Below are positions 1 to 5,507 of a DNA stretch of 10,117 nt, piece by piece. This DNA comes from DASZGI01 sp035938995. Its GTDB lineage: Bacteria > Actinomycetota > Actinomycetes > Streptomycetales > Catenulisporaceae. How positions within the stretch are numbered: position 1 is the stretch's first letter; each line of letters starts with the position of its first letter. The stretch covers positions 1 to 10,117 of the forward strand of contig NZ_DASZGI010000216.1 of NCBI RefSeq assembly GCF_035938995.1. The letters are read 5' to 3'. Both the position numbers and the translations under genes were made by a program. The notes under the pieces are model-generated. The model did not search any database, had not been told where the DNA came from, and saw only the letters and a list, made by a program, of their open reading frames with translations.

Positions 1-1
1 C

Positions 2-532
2 CTGGCCAGGGACCTCGGGGTGACGACGATCGTGGCGCTGGGGGCGTTGCTGGCGGACGTGCCGCACACCCGCCCGGTGCCGGTCAGCGGTTCGTCGAAC
101 AACGAGGAACTGCAGTCCGCGCACGGACTGGACAAGCCGACACTCCAGGGGCCGACCGGGATCAACGGAGTGCTCCAGGAAATGGCTCGGCACGAGGAGA
201 TCGAGCTGGTGTCCTTTTGGGCCGCCGTGCCGCACTACGTGGCACAGGCCCCCTGCCCGAAAGCGACCCTGGCGCTGATCCGGCGTATCGAAGACGTGCT
301 GGACCTTACGATTCCGCTGGGCGAACTCCCCGAGGAAGCACGGGCCTGGGAGACCGGCGTAGACGAGCTGGCCGCCGAGGACAGCGAGGTCGCCGAGTAT
401 GTGCGCACGCTCGAGGAGGCGAAGGACACCGCTGAGTTGCCCGAGGCCAGTGGCGAGGCGATCGCCCGTGAATTCGAGCGTTATCTCCGTCGGCACGAAC
501 GGCGGCGGCGTGGAGAGGACGGGCCGGCGTAG
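2..532 (+). CDS. PAC2 family protein, 3' part (5' end outside window)
   Basis: The reading frame is open from the first complete codon (base 2) to the TAG at 530-532, giving about 176 C-terminal residues; the true start lies upstream. The GTG at base 20 is internal, not a start. Recognisable PAC2-family stretches, in order, are GALLADVPHTRPVPVSG, a GPTGINGVLQ segment, FWAAVPHYV, and PCPKATLALIRRIEDVLDL, followed by an acidic helical tail ending in EFERYLRRHERRRRG. The family (Rv2125 in Mycobacterium tuberculosis) resembles eukaryotic proteasome assembly chaperones in fold. Its bacterial role is not established, although actinobacteria do have proteasomes. The gene converges on the minus-strand vapBC operon and, beyond that, on mshC. 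PAC2 and mshC are near neighbours in other actinobacteria as I recall, so the toxin-antitoxin genes may have been inserted between them. The basic C-terminus could bind nucleic acid or simply be a tail. Confidence 0.85.
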   Translation: MARDLGVTTIVALGALLADVPHTRPVPVSGSSNNEELQSAHGLDKPTLQGPTGINGVLQEMARHEEIELVSFWAAVPHYVAQAPCPKATLALIRRIEDVLDLTIPLGELPEEARAWETGVDELAAEDSEVAEYVRTLEEAKDTAELPEASGEAIAREFERYLRRHERRRRGEDGPA

Positions 533-915
533 CCGACAATCGGCTGCCGTCGCGAGAGAAGGTCAGCTCGAACGGGCCAGCAATTCTTGAGTTGACAATC
601 AGCTACAGGAGAGCTCGCGCCCTCGCGCGTTTACGTCGTCGGACGCCACCCGACAGCGTGATCGCATTTCCCGGCCTCGCTGTCAAGCCACGTGCCACGT
701 CCTCGTCCGCCATTTGACCACGTCGGCCACTTCGCGATCCGGGGGTCTCCGCTCCCGAGCCACGCCATCTCAACCCGGCTATGGCACGGCATTTTCGCTC
801 ACGCAGGCCCCCTGCGAGCCCCGGCACCAATTGGGCCAGCTGCTGCGCAAGCGACGCTCGCGCGACCGCTACTTCCCATGGTTTCTCGGTCCCGTGCCCT
901 CCCAACCCATGTTCG
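533..915. other. Gene-poor region between PAC2 and vapC
   Basis: This 383-bp stretch lies between two convergent genes and holds no reading frame I recognise. The frames that are open on both strands give arginine- and proline-rich products without family motifs, as expected by chance in GC-rich DNA. It contains an imperfect direct repeat, GACAATCGGCT at 535-545 and GACAATCAGCT at 594-604. The second copy includes a TTGACA (592-597), but no matching -10 box lies 16-19 bases downstream. Decayed accessory DNA that came with the toxin-antitoxin module is possible but not shown. No clear terminator hairpin for PAC2 was found. Confidence 0.6.
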
Positions 916-1332
916 TCAGCCGTCATACTCGAAAGGGTTGAGTAGCCGGACGCCCGTGCTCGCGACGTCCTTTATGTTCCGGGTCACCAGGGTCCAATCA
1001 CGTGTGTACGCTTGCGCCGCCAGCATCGCGTCGTCGACTGGGATCTTGTTGCCCGCGGTGAGCTGACCCCAGATCAGCGCGTCCGGGAGCAGGACCGGAA
1101 CGATCCGCTCCGTGAACTGCTCGATCGTGCGCTCCAGCCACGCGTTCAGCCGCTCGGCGCTGGCAAGGCCACGCTGCCTGGCCACCTGCACCCCGCGCCT
1201 GATCTCGCCGATGTTGAGGACGCTGATGTAGAGCTGATCGTCGGGTACTGCCTCTATCCAGGCCCGCACGGCCGGATTCGGCGCCCTTTTATGCAGCTCC
1301 GACAGGACGTTCGTGTCGAGCAGGTACGTCAT
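916..1332 (-). CDS. vapC: VapC-type PIN-domain ribonuclease toxin
   Basis: This 138-residue protein has the usual length of a VapC toxin. PIN-domain toxins cleave RNA, often tRNA or rRNA, using Mg2+ held by conserved acidic residues. These are visible as D6 in LLDTNVLSE, E43 in LNIGEIRRG, and D100/D101 in IPVDDAMLAA. The closing family signature LVTRNIKDV (T117-R118-N119) is followed by GVRLLNPFE. All the acidic positions are present, so the toxin looks intact and active. The ATG at 1332-1330 overlaps the antitoxin stop by 4 bases (ATGA). A GGAG sits 5 bases before the ATG (plus-strand 1338-1341), so both re-initiation and direct initiation are possible. It is encoded downstream of its antitoxin, the standard order. 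The RNA target cannot be told from sequence. Confidence 0.92.
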   Translation of the reverse strand: MTYLLDTNVLSELHKRAPNPAVRAWIEAVPDDQLYISVLNIGEIRRGVQVARQRGLASAERLNAWLERTIEQFTERIVPVLLPDALIWGQLTAGNKIPVDDAMLAAQAYTRDWTLVTRNIKDVASTGVRLLNPFEYDG

Positions 1333-1625
1333 CCGTTCTCCAGAAGGAAGTCGACGTCGCGGGCGTAAGCGTCGTCCCGCTCAAACACGAGATCGATGAA
1401 TTCGTCGTCGAAGGTCGGCCCGGAGAGCAGGTGCTCCTTGAAACTCCCCTTGTTCTGTCCCGGGTGGAGCCGGCGGTACTCCTCGATGTCGATCACGACG
1501 GCGATCTCCTGACCATGCTTGGTGACGAACTGCGGACCGTCCACCTGGACGGACCTGATGAGCTCGCTGAAGCGCTGCTTGGCCTCCTGGATCTGCCAGT
1601 GCGAGTCGCGTGTGGTGACCGACAT
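1329..1625 (-). CDS. Phd/YefM-type antitoxin (VapB role)
   Basis: This 98-residue protein carries the Phd/YefM N-terminal DNA-binding fold: SHWQIQEAKQRFSELIRSV (about residues 8-26), then PQFVTKHGQEIAVVIDIEEYRRL (about 31-53). The C-terminal half, containing FKEHLLSG and DDEFIDLVFERDD, fits the acidic, flexible toxin-binding segment of these antitoxins. In the family, the antitoxin neutralises the PIN toxin and the complex represses its own promoter. The ATG is the only methionine in the frame and is preceded by a strong GGGAGGA ribosome-binding site 5-6 bases away. The stop overlaps the vapC start by 4 bases, so expression is coupled. A perfect tandem 9-bp repeat upstream (1659-1676) is the likely operator. 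The pairing of a Phd/YefM-fold antitoxin with a PIN toxin is common. No gene symbol is given because the fold is Phd-like rather than classical VapB. Confidence 0.9.
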   Translation of the reverse strand: MSVTTRDSHWQIQEAKQRFSELIRSVQVDGPQFVTKHGQEIAVVIDIEEYRRLHPGQNKGSFKEHLLSGPTFDDEFIDLVFERDDAYARDVDFLLENG

Positions 1626-1629
1626 GAGG

Positions 1630-1637
1630 TCCTCCCG
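1630..1637 (-). promoter_or_regulatory. Ribosome-binding site of the antitoxin gene
   Basis: The minus strand reads CGGGAGGA here, followed by CCTC and the ATG at 1625-1623. This near-consensus Shine-Dalgarno site fixes the antitoxin start. It contrasts with several other genes in the window that lack one. Confidence 0.75.
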
Positions 1638-1658
1638 TGACTGGGCGCCACTTCTTAT

Positions 1659-1676
1659 CTAGACAGACTAGACAGA
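1659..1676. repeat. Perfect tandem 9-bp repeat, candidate vapBC operator
   Basis: CTAGACAGA occurs twice back to back (1659-1667 and 1668-1676), about 34 bases upstream of the antitoxin ATG. It is A+T-richer than its surroundings and overlaps the candidate -10 box at 1665-1670. Toxin-antitoxin complexes autoregulate by binding repeated sites over their own promoter, so an operator role is likely. That role is inferred; the repeat is directly seen. Confidence 0.6.
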
Positions 1677-1693
1677 ATTCTCGTCGTGTGCAA
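1665..1693 (-). promoter_or_regulatory. Candidate vapBC promoter
   Basis: On the minus strand, TTGCAC (plus-strand 1688-1693) and TAGTCT (1665-1670) are separated by exactly 17 bases. This resembles a sigma-70-type promoter with a weak -35 and a TANNNT -10. Transcription would start near 1658, giving a leader of about 33 bases with the Shine-Dalgarno site in it. The -10 lies across the junction of the tandem repeat, as expected for autorepression. Confidence 0.4.
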
Positions 1694-1708
1694 CCCTCGA
1701 CTCAGAGC

Positions 1709-1724
1709 GATCCGGAAACGGATC
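1709..1724. terminator. Hairpin overlapping the mshC stop codon
   Basis: GATCCGGAAACGGATC forms a perfect 6-bp stem with a 4-base loop and runs into the mshC TGA (1725-1723). In the mshC transcript the loop is UUUC; read on the plus strand it is a GNRA-type GAAA. No U-tract follows, so this would be an atypical terminator or an mRNA 3'-end stabiliser that separates mshC from the vapBC promoter just downstream. Confidence 0.35.
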
Positions 1725-3177
1725 AGAGCGCGACGCCGAGCAATGCGTCGACAGCACGGGAGACCAAGCCGGGGGCGGCGGCATCGGTCTCAGCCGTGTC
1801 GACTTCGCAGGCATTCATGGCCGCCCCATGGGTGCCCGCGGAATCGACCCGGTTCGATGTGGTTCCGCCGTGCAGAAGGTTCCGACGGCCGGTGCCGCCG
1901 ACCTCCGTGTCACCGGAGTCGGCGGTGCTGGGAACCTCGGCGGCGCGCTTATCGGTCCCGCGGCCTGAGGCCGTCGGGGCAGGCTCACTGGGTTTCGCAC
2001 CGCGGTGCTCGATGCCGAGTACCCGGTCGGCCCAGCCGTCGATCTCGGCGAGCGCGCCTGGCGTGTCGAGGTCGTCCGCCAGATGTTCACGGATCCGCGC
2101 GAGCAGCGCGTCGGCCGGGTGGGCATCCGGGCGGGAGACCGCGGCGCGCCAGCGGGCAAGGCGCTGCTCGGCCGCCTCGAGATCGGCGGGGAACCACTCC
2201 CAGTCGGAGCGGTAGTGGTGGGCAAGGATCGCCAGCCGGATCGCCATCGGGTCGTGCCCGGCGGCACGCAGTTTCGACACGAAAACGAGGTTGCCTTTGG
2301 ATTTCGACATCTTTTCACCGCGGAGCGCGACCATGCCCGCGTGCGCGTAAATCCGCGCGAACGGCCGCTCCCCCGTCACGACTTGGGCCTCGGCGGCGCC
2401 CATCTCGTGATGCGGGAAGGCCAGGTCCGAGCCACCGCCCTGGACATCGATGCCGGCTCCGAGATGCTCCAGGGCGATGGCCGCACACTCGATGTGCCAG
2501 CCTGGGCGCCCCTCGCCGAGAGGCGTCTGCCAGGACGGCTCTCCCGGCCGGGCGGCCTGCCACAGCAGGCAGTCGAGCGGGTGGCGCTTGCCGGGCCGGT
2601 CCGGATCACCGCCGCGCTCGGCGAAGACCTTCTCACGCAAAGCGGGGTCGAGACCTGAGACAGTGCCGAAGTCGGGGTCGCTGTGGACGTCGAAATAAAC
2701 GTCTCCGTCGACGCGGTAAGCCGTGCCGTTCTCGAGAAGTCGTTCGACGAGAGCGACGACGGCCGGGATCGCTTCGATCGCGCCGACGTATCGGTACGGC
2801 GGCAACACACGCAACGAGGTCATGTCTTCGCGGAAAAGCGCGATCTCGCTGAGCGCCAACACCTGCCAATCAGCGCCGGTCTTGTTGGCGCGCTCGAGGA
2901 GCGGGTCATCGACGTCTGTGACGTTCTGGACGTAACGCACGTCGTAGCCGTTGTCCCGCCAGACGCGCTGGACGAGGTCGAAAGCGATGTAGGTCGCGGC
3001 GTGACCGACGTGAGTCGCGTCATATGGCGTGATGCCGCAGACATAGATGCGGGCCGGGCCGTCGGCCGCGGGCCGGGCAGGCGTGGCCGCCTTCGTCCGG
3101 GTCGAGGTGTCGTAGAGACGGAGGGTGTTACCGCGTCCGGGCAGGGTCGGCGGGTTGTTCGTCGGCCAAGCATCCAT
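1723..3177 (-). CDS. mshC: MshC, cysteine:GlcN-Ins ligase of mycothiol synthesis
   Basis: MshC joins L-cysteine to GlcN-inositol using ATP, the penultimate step of mycothiol synthesis in the cytoplasm. It is a paralogue of cysteinyl-tRNA synthetase. Numbering from the chosen ATG, the sequence shows the zinc-site cysteine C47 in YVCGITPYD, the HIGH-like motif HVGH (56-59), GWHIECAAIALEHLG with W227 and C231, FPHHEM with H256/H257, and KMSKS at 289-293. These match the known zinc ligands and active-site motifs of mycobacterial MshC. ATG 3177 gives MDAW, matching the MQSW start of the mycobacterial enzymes. In-frame GTGs at 3186 and 3183 are alternatives. The protein is 484 residues against about 412-414 in mycobacteria. 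The excess is a Ser/Thr/Asp/Gly-rich insertion before the terminal helix LVSRAVDALLGVAL. The catalytic core looks intact. It lies downstream of the SCO1664-family gene with a 176-bp gap. Confidence 0.93.
   Translation of the reverse strand: MDAWPTNNPPTLPGRGNTLRLYDTSTRTKAATPARPAADGPARIYVCGITPYDATHVGHAATYIAFDLVQRVWRDNGYDVRYVQNVTDVDDPLLERANKTGADWQVLALSEIALFREDMTSLRVLPPYRYVGAIEAIPAVVALVERLLENGTAYRVDGDVYFDVHSDPDFGTVSGLDPALREKVFAERGGDPDRPGKRHPLDCLLWQAARPGEPSWQTPLGEGRPGWHIECAAIALEHLGAGIDVQGGGSDLAFPHHEMGAAEAQVVTGERPFARIYAHAGMVALRGEKMSKSKGNLVFVSKLRAAGHDPMAIRLAILAHHYRSDWEWFPADLEAAEQRLARWRAAVSRPDAHPADALLARIREHLADDLDTPGALAEIDGWADRVLGIEHRGAKPSEPAPTASGRGTDKRAAEVPSTADSGDTEVGGTGRRNLLHGGTTSNRVDSAGTHGAAMNACEVDTAETDAAAPGLVSRAVDALLGVAL
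1895..1925. repeat. Inverted repeat inside the mshC insertion
   Basis: CCGCCGA-c-CTCCG (1895-1907) pairs with CGGAG-TCGGCGG (1914-1925) around a 6-base loop. This gives a 12-bp GC-rich stem with one bulged base. It lies wholly within the segment coding for the extra residues of MshC. Whether it is a trace of the DNA that created the insertion or just a by-product of GC-rich coding sequence is unknown. Confidence 0.5.
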
Positions 3178-3190
3178 GCGCACCACAATA
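3177..3190 (-). promoter_or_regulatory. Candidate leaderless -10 box for mshC
   Basis: On the minus strand TATTGT (plus 3185-3190) is followed by GGTGCGC and the mshC ATG. The 7-base spacing would place the transcription start at the A of the ATG. No Shine-Dalgarno sequence is present and no convincing -35 is seen at 16-19 bases. TANNNT-only promoters with leaderless transcripts are common in actinobacteria. The start choice at 3177 is supported by this arrangement. Confidence 0.45.
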
Positions 3191-3353
3191 AGACGCCACG
3201 GTGATCAAGGGCGAGTCGCGGCCTATTCGCGGACCAGGTGCGCCGAGGTCCGCGTTGACGACACCGACCTGCTCCATCGCCTCTCGGCGCCGTCAAAGCC
3301 TGGCAGGTGGGGTACACCTCGCCCGGGTGAGGGACCACGCCGAGAGTCGCGTC

Positions 3354-4139
3354 CTAGATCAGCGGCCAGGGAATCGGCCTCCGGCGGTCTTCCGGTCCGG
3401 GAAAGACCCCTGCGCTCAGTAGCGCCTCCACACGCGAGCGGAGCGCGGCGACCTCATCCTCACTAAGGAGTTCCATGAGGCGTTCGTTCAACGTCTCGTC
3501 GCCCCGGATGCGGGCGAGAACGTCCCGCTCCTCGTCGGTCAGTTGACGACCAGCGAAGCCCCACAGCAGGGTTCTTAATTTGTCCTCGGTGTGGAATGAG
3601 ACACCGTGATCGATCGCGTAGAGTCTGCCGTCGGCTCCAGGGAGAACGTGGCCGCCCTTGCGGTCGGCATTGTTGATCACAATGTCGAAGAGGGCGACGC
3701 GACGTAGTACCACATCATCACGATGCGCGAGCAGCGCAAGCTGGTCATCTGCCAACTCGACGGTGACGATCGGGCACCAGCCCTCGTGTTCGCCGTCCTG
3801 GGGCAGCACGGTGAGGAAGTGGGCCGTGTCCGTCTCGGCCGTTTCAATCCATTGTTGGCACATGCCCGGGCCGAAAGGGCCGTCGCGCATCACAGTTGTC
3901 GGCACCAGATCCCAGCCGGCGGCGGCACTCACTTCGTAGGCAGCCACCTCCCGGGCTGCGAGGGTGCCATCGGGGAAGTCCCATAGCGGCCGCTCTCCCG
4001 CTATCGGCTTGTACACGCAAGTCACCGAGTCTTCGCGGTCATCGGTCTTGAGCACGGACGTGCAGTAGAGGGTCGCATTGGAGGCTTCGGTGAGCCGCCC
4101 CTCGACCTTCAGCTCGCCGTCGCGCAGCGTTTCCGTCAC
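3354..4139 (-). CDS. SCO1664-family protein, PI3/PI4-kinase-like fold
   Basis: This 261-residue protein belongs to the actinobacterial SCO1664 family (TIGR03843 as I recall), whose function is unknown. The sequence has kinase-like landmarks: CVYKP with K44 as a candidate ATP-binding lysine, LFDIVINNADRKGGHVL (149-166) resembling a catalytic loop with D159, and LYAIDHGVSFH (173-183) resembling a metal-binding D-x-G motif at D177. The layout recalls PI3/PI4-type and HipA-like kinases, so small-molecule or protein phosphorylation is a reasonable inference with unknown substrate. A helical tail (about 200-245) ends in a proline-rich PIPWPLI. The ATG overlaps the DUF3090 stop by 4 bases and has no Shine-Dalgarno site, so translation is probably coupled. 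A phosphomutase-like gene lies upstream in the same direction, which makes a kinase and phosphatase pair possible. Confidence 0.85.
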   Translation of the reverse strand: MTETLRDGELKVEGRLTEASNATLYCTSVLKTDDREDSVTCVYKPIAGERPLWDFPDGTLAAREVAAYEVSAAAGWDLVPTTVMRDGPFGPGMCQQWIETAETDTAHFLTVLPQDGEHEGWCPIVTVELADDQLALLAHRDDVVLRRVALFDIVINNADRKGGHVLPGADGRLYAIDHGVSFHTEDKLRTLLWGFAGRQLTDEERDVLARIRGDETLNERLMELLSEDEVAALRSRVEALLSAGVFPGPEDRRRPIPWPLI

Positions 4140-4711
4140 GCCGCCGTCCGGCGCCGGTAGCCGTTTTGGCGGGGGCAGATGTGCCCCTGAGGATCAAGAG
4201 GCAACTCACACAGGGGGCATGGCGGGCGACCGGCGGCGACCACGGCTTGGGCGCGAGCGGCGAAGGCTCGAGCCTGCCCGCCGGTCAGCCGTACCCGAAG
4301 CACGTCTGGGGCCTCGGCGGTCGGATCGTCGGACAGCGGCTCCGCCGGGTTCTCCGCTTCGGTGACCGCGCCGGCTTCGATCACGATGCGAGCATGTGAT
4401 TCGTCCCAGGCCAGGGCGAGCGAGCCGACGCGGAACTCCTCCAGGATCGGCTGATCGAGCGGGTCGTTGTCAGTCATATCGGAGGGAACCGCGGCGGGCA
4501 CTGGAGTGCTTCCTCCCGTGCGCCGGACGATCTCGTCGAGTAGCTCTTCCAGCCGCTCAGCCAGCAGCGCGACCTGCTCCTTCTCCAGACCCACCGAGGT
4601 GACCCGTGGTCCGGAGCGGGCTTGAAGGAAAAAGGATCGAGACCCGGGCTCGCCGACCGTACCCGCCACGAACCGTTCCGGCGGATCGTATACGAACAGG
4701 TGCCTCGGCAC
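4136..4711 (-). CDS. DUF3090 family protein with C-terminal zinc-ribbon-like motif
   Basis: This 191-residue protein begins MPRHLFVYDPPERFVAGTVGEPGSRSFFLQA, the hallmark N-terminus of the DUF3090 family (TIGR03847 as I recall), which occurs mainly in actinobacteria. Its function is unknown. A helical middle segment (44-66) and an acidic linker (115-137) precede the C-terminal CPLCELPLDPQGHICPRQNG, where C165, C168, H177 and C179 could bind zinc. The start is a GTG (4711-4709), supported by GAGGGAGG 9 bases upstream and by the family N-terminus. Its stop overlaps the start of the SCO1664-family gene. The two are nearly always neighbours in actinobacteria as far as I recall, suggesting a shared complex or pathway. 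It lies 88 bases downstream of the phosphomutase gene. Confidence 0.88.
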   Translation of the reverse strand: MPRHLFVYDPPERFVAGTVGEPGSRSFFLQARSGPRVTSVGLEKEQVALLAERLEELLDEIVRRTGGSTPVPAAVPSDMTDNDPLDQPILEEFRVGSLALAWDESHARIVIEAGAVTEAENPAEPLSDDPTAEAPDVLRVRLTGGQARAFAARAQAVVAAGRPPCPLCELPLDPQGHICPRQNGYRRRTAA

Positions 4712-4720
4712 GGTGTTCAG

Positions 4721-4728
4721 CCTCCCTC
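4721..4728 (-). promoter_or_regulatory. Ribosome-binding site of the DUF3090 gene
   Basis: The minus strand reads GAGGGAGG, 9 bases before the GTG start at 4711. It supports the non-ATG start and initiation independent of the phosphomutase gene upstream. Confidence 0.65.
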
Positions 4729-4799
4729 TGCTGCGCGCGAGTTGCTGCGTCGTCCCACTGGCCCGGTCGCGTCAGATCCGAGCCTACGCGGTCTTAGTC

Positions 4800-5495
4800 T
4801 TAGTCTGCTCCGGCGCCCCCGCCCACCACCGCTTCACTCGCGAGCGTCTTACGGGACTTGCCTCGACGCTTCGGCGGAATCAGCGCCGCCACGTCTCCGC
4901 CTGTGTCGTTGAGCCGCAGTATGAACGGACGCGTCAGCGTGTAACGGATCACCGTGACCGAGCAGGGATCGGCTTGGATGCGCTGGAAGAGATCGAGGTG
5001 CATCCCGAGGGCATCCGCCGCGATCGCCTTGATGATGTCTCCGTGGGACACGACCGCATAGGTCGCGTGCTCGCCAAGCGAGGCGTTCCAGGTGCGGATC
5101 GCCGTCACGGCGCGTGCCGACATTGCAGCCATGCCCTCGCCACCAGGGAACACTGCTGCGGCCGGATGCGCCTGAACCGTCTTCCAGAGCGGTTCCTTCG
5201 CGAGCGTCTTGAGATCCCGCCCGGCCCAATGGCCGTAATCGCACTCGTTGAGCTGCTCGTCGATGTACAGCGGCGTGTCACGCCGGCCGACAAGCAAGGC
5301 CTCGGCGGTTTGCCGGGTCCGCTCGAGCGGGCTGCAGATCACAGCGGCCAGCGGGACCGCGGCGATTCTCTGGGCAAGCGCGTTCGCCTGCTCGCGGCCG
5401 CGCTCGTCGAGCTCTACACCCGGAGTGCGTCCGGCGAGCACCCCGGACGCGTTGGCGGTCGTGCGTCCGTGCCGAACCAGCAAGACAGTGGTCAC
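4800..5495 (-). CDS. MSMEG_4193-family histidine phosphatase / phosphomutase
   Basis: This 231-residue protein is a member of the histidine phosphatase (phosphoglycerate mutase-like) superfamily. The catalytic RHG motif is LLVRHGRTTAN with H9. Other expected positions are R59 in SPLERTRQTAE, E84 in LNECDYGHW, and H151 in VVSHGDIIKAI, so the active site looks complete. Enzymes of this superfamily pass phosphate through a phosphohistidine; the substrate of this subfamily (TIGR03848 as I recall) is unknown, and the phosphomutase name rests on similarity only. The C-terminus is basic then glycine/alanine-rich (RRGKSRKT...GGGAGAD). The start is a GTG, with the RHG motif at the usual distance. The nearest purine-rich GGAGG is 16 bases away, too far to act well. 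It is the first gene of the minus-strand set leading to DUF3090, the kinase-like gene and mshC. Confidence 0.88.
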   Translation of the reverse strand: MTTVLLVRHGRTTANASGVLAGRTPGVELDERGREQANALAQRIAAVPLAAVICSPLERTRQTAEALLVGRRDTPLYIDEQLNECDYGHWAGRDLKTLAKEPLWKTVQAHPAAAVFPGGEGMAAMSARAVTAIRTWNASLGEHATYAVVSHGDIIKAIAADALGMHLDLFQRIQADPCSVTVIRYTLTRPFILRLNDTGGDVAALIPPKRRGKSRKTLASEAVVGGGAGAD

Positions 5496-5507
5496 TGCCT
5501 TAACCTA
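5493..5507 (-). promoter_or_regulatory. Candidate leaderless -10 box for the phosphomutase gene
   Basis: On the minus strand TAGGTT (plus 5502-5507) is followed by AAGGCA and the GTG start. The 6-base spacing would let transcription begin at or one base from the start codon. A -35 match was not found. The short AAGG next to the start is too close to be a good ribosome-binding site. Confidence 0.4.

Noticed and set aside
592..620. TTGACA at 592-597 as a plus-strand promoter
   Set aside because: No TANNNT box lies 16-19 bases downstream, and no plus-strand gene follows until much further right.
603..926. 107-codon minus-strand frame running into the end of vapC
   Set aside because: It has no family resemblance and no ribosome-binding site, and its composition fits random GC-rich DNA. 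The region is better described as gene-poor.
1686..2852. 388-codon plus-strand reading frame opposite mshC
   Set aside because: The product is arginine-rich with no domain, and it lies fully antisense to mshC, whose motifs are unmistakable. GC-rich coding DNA routinely gives such long opposite frames.
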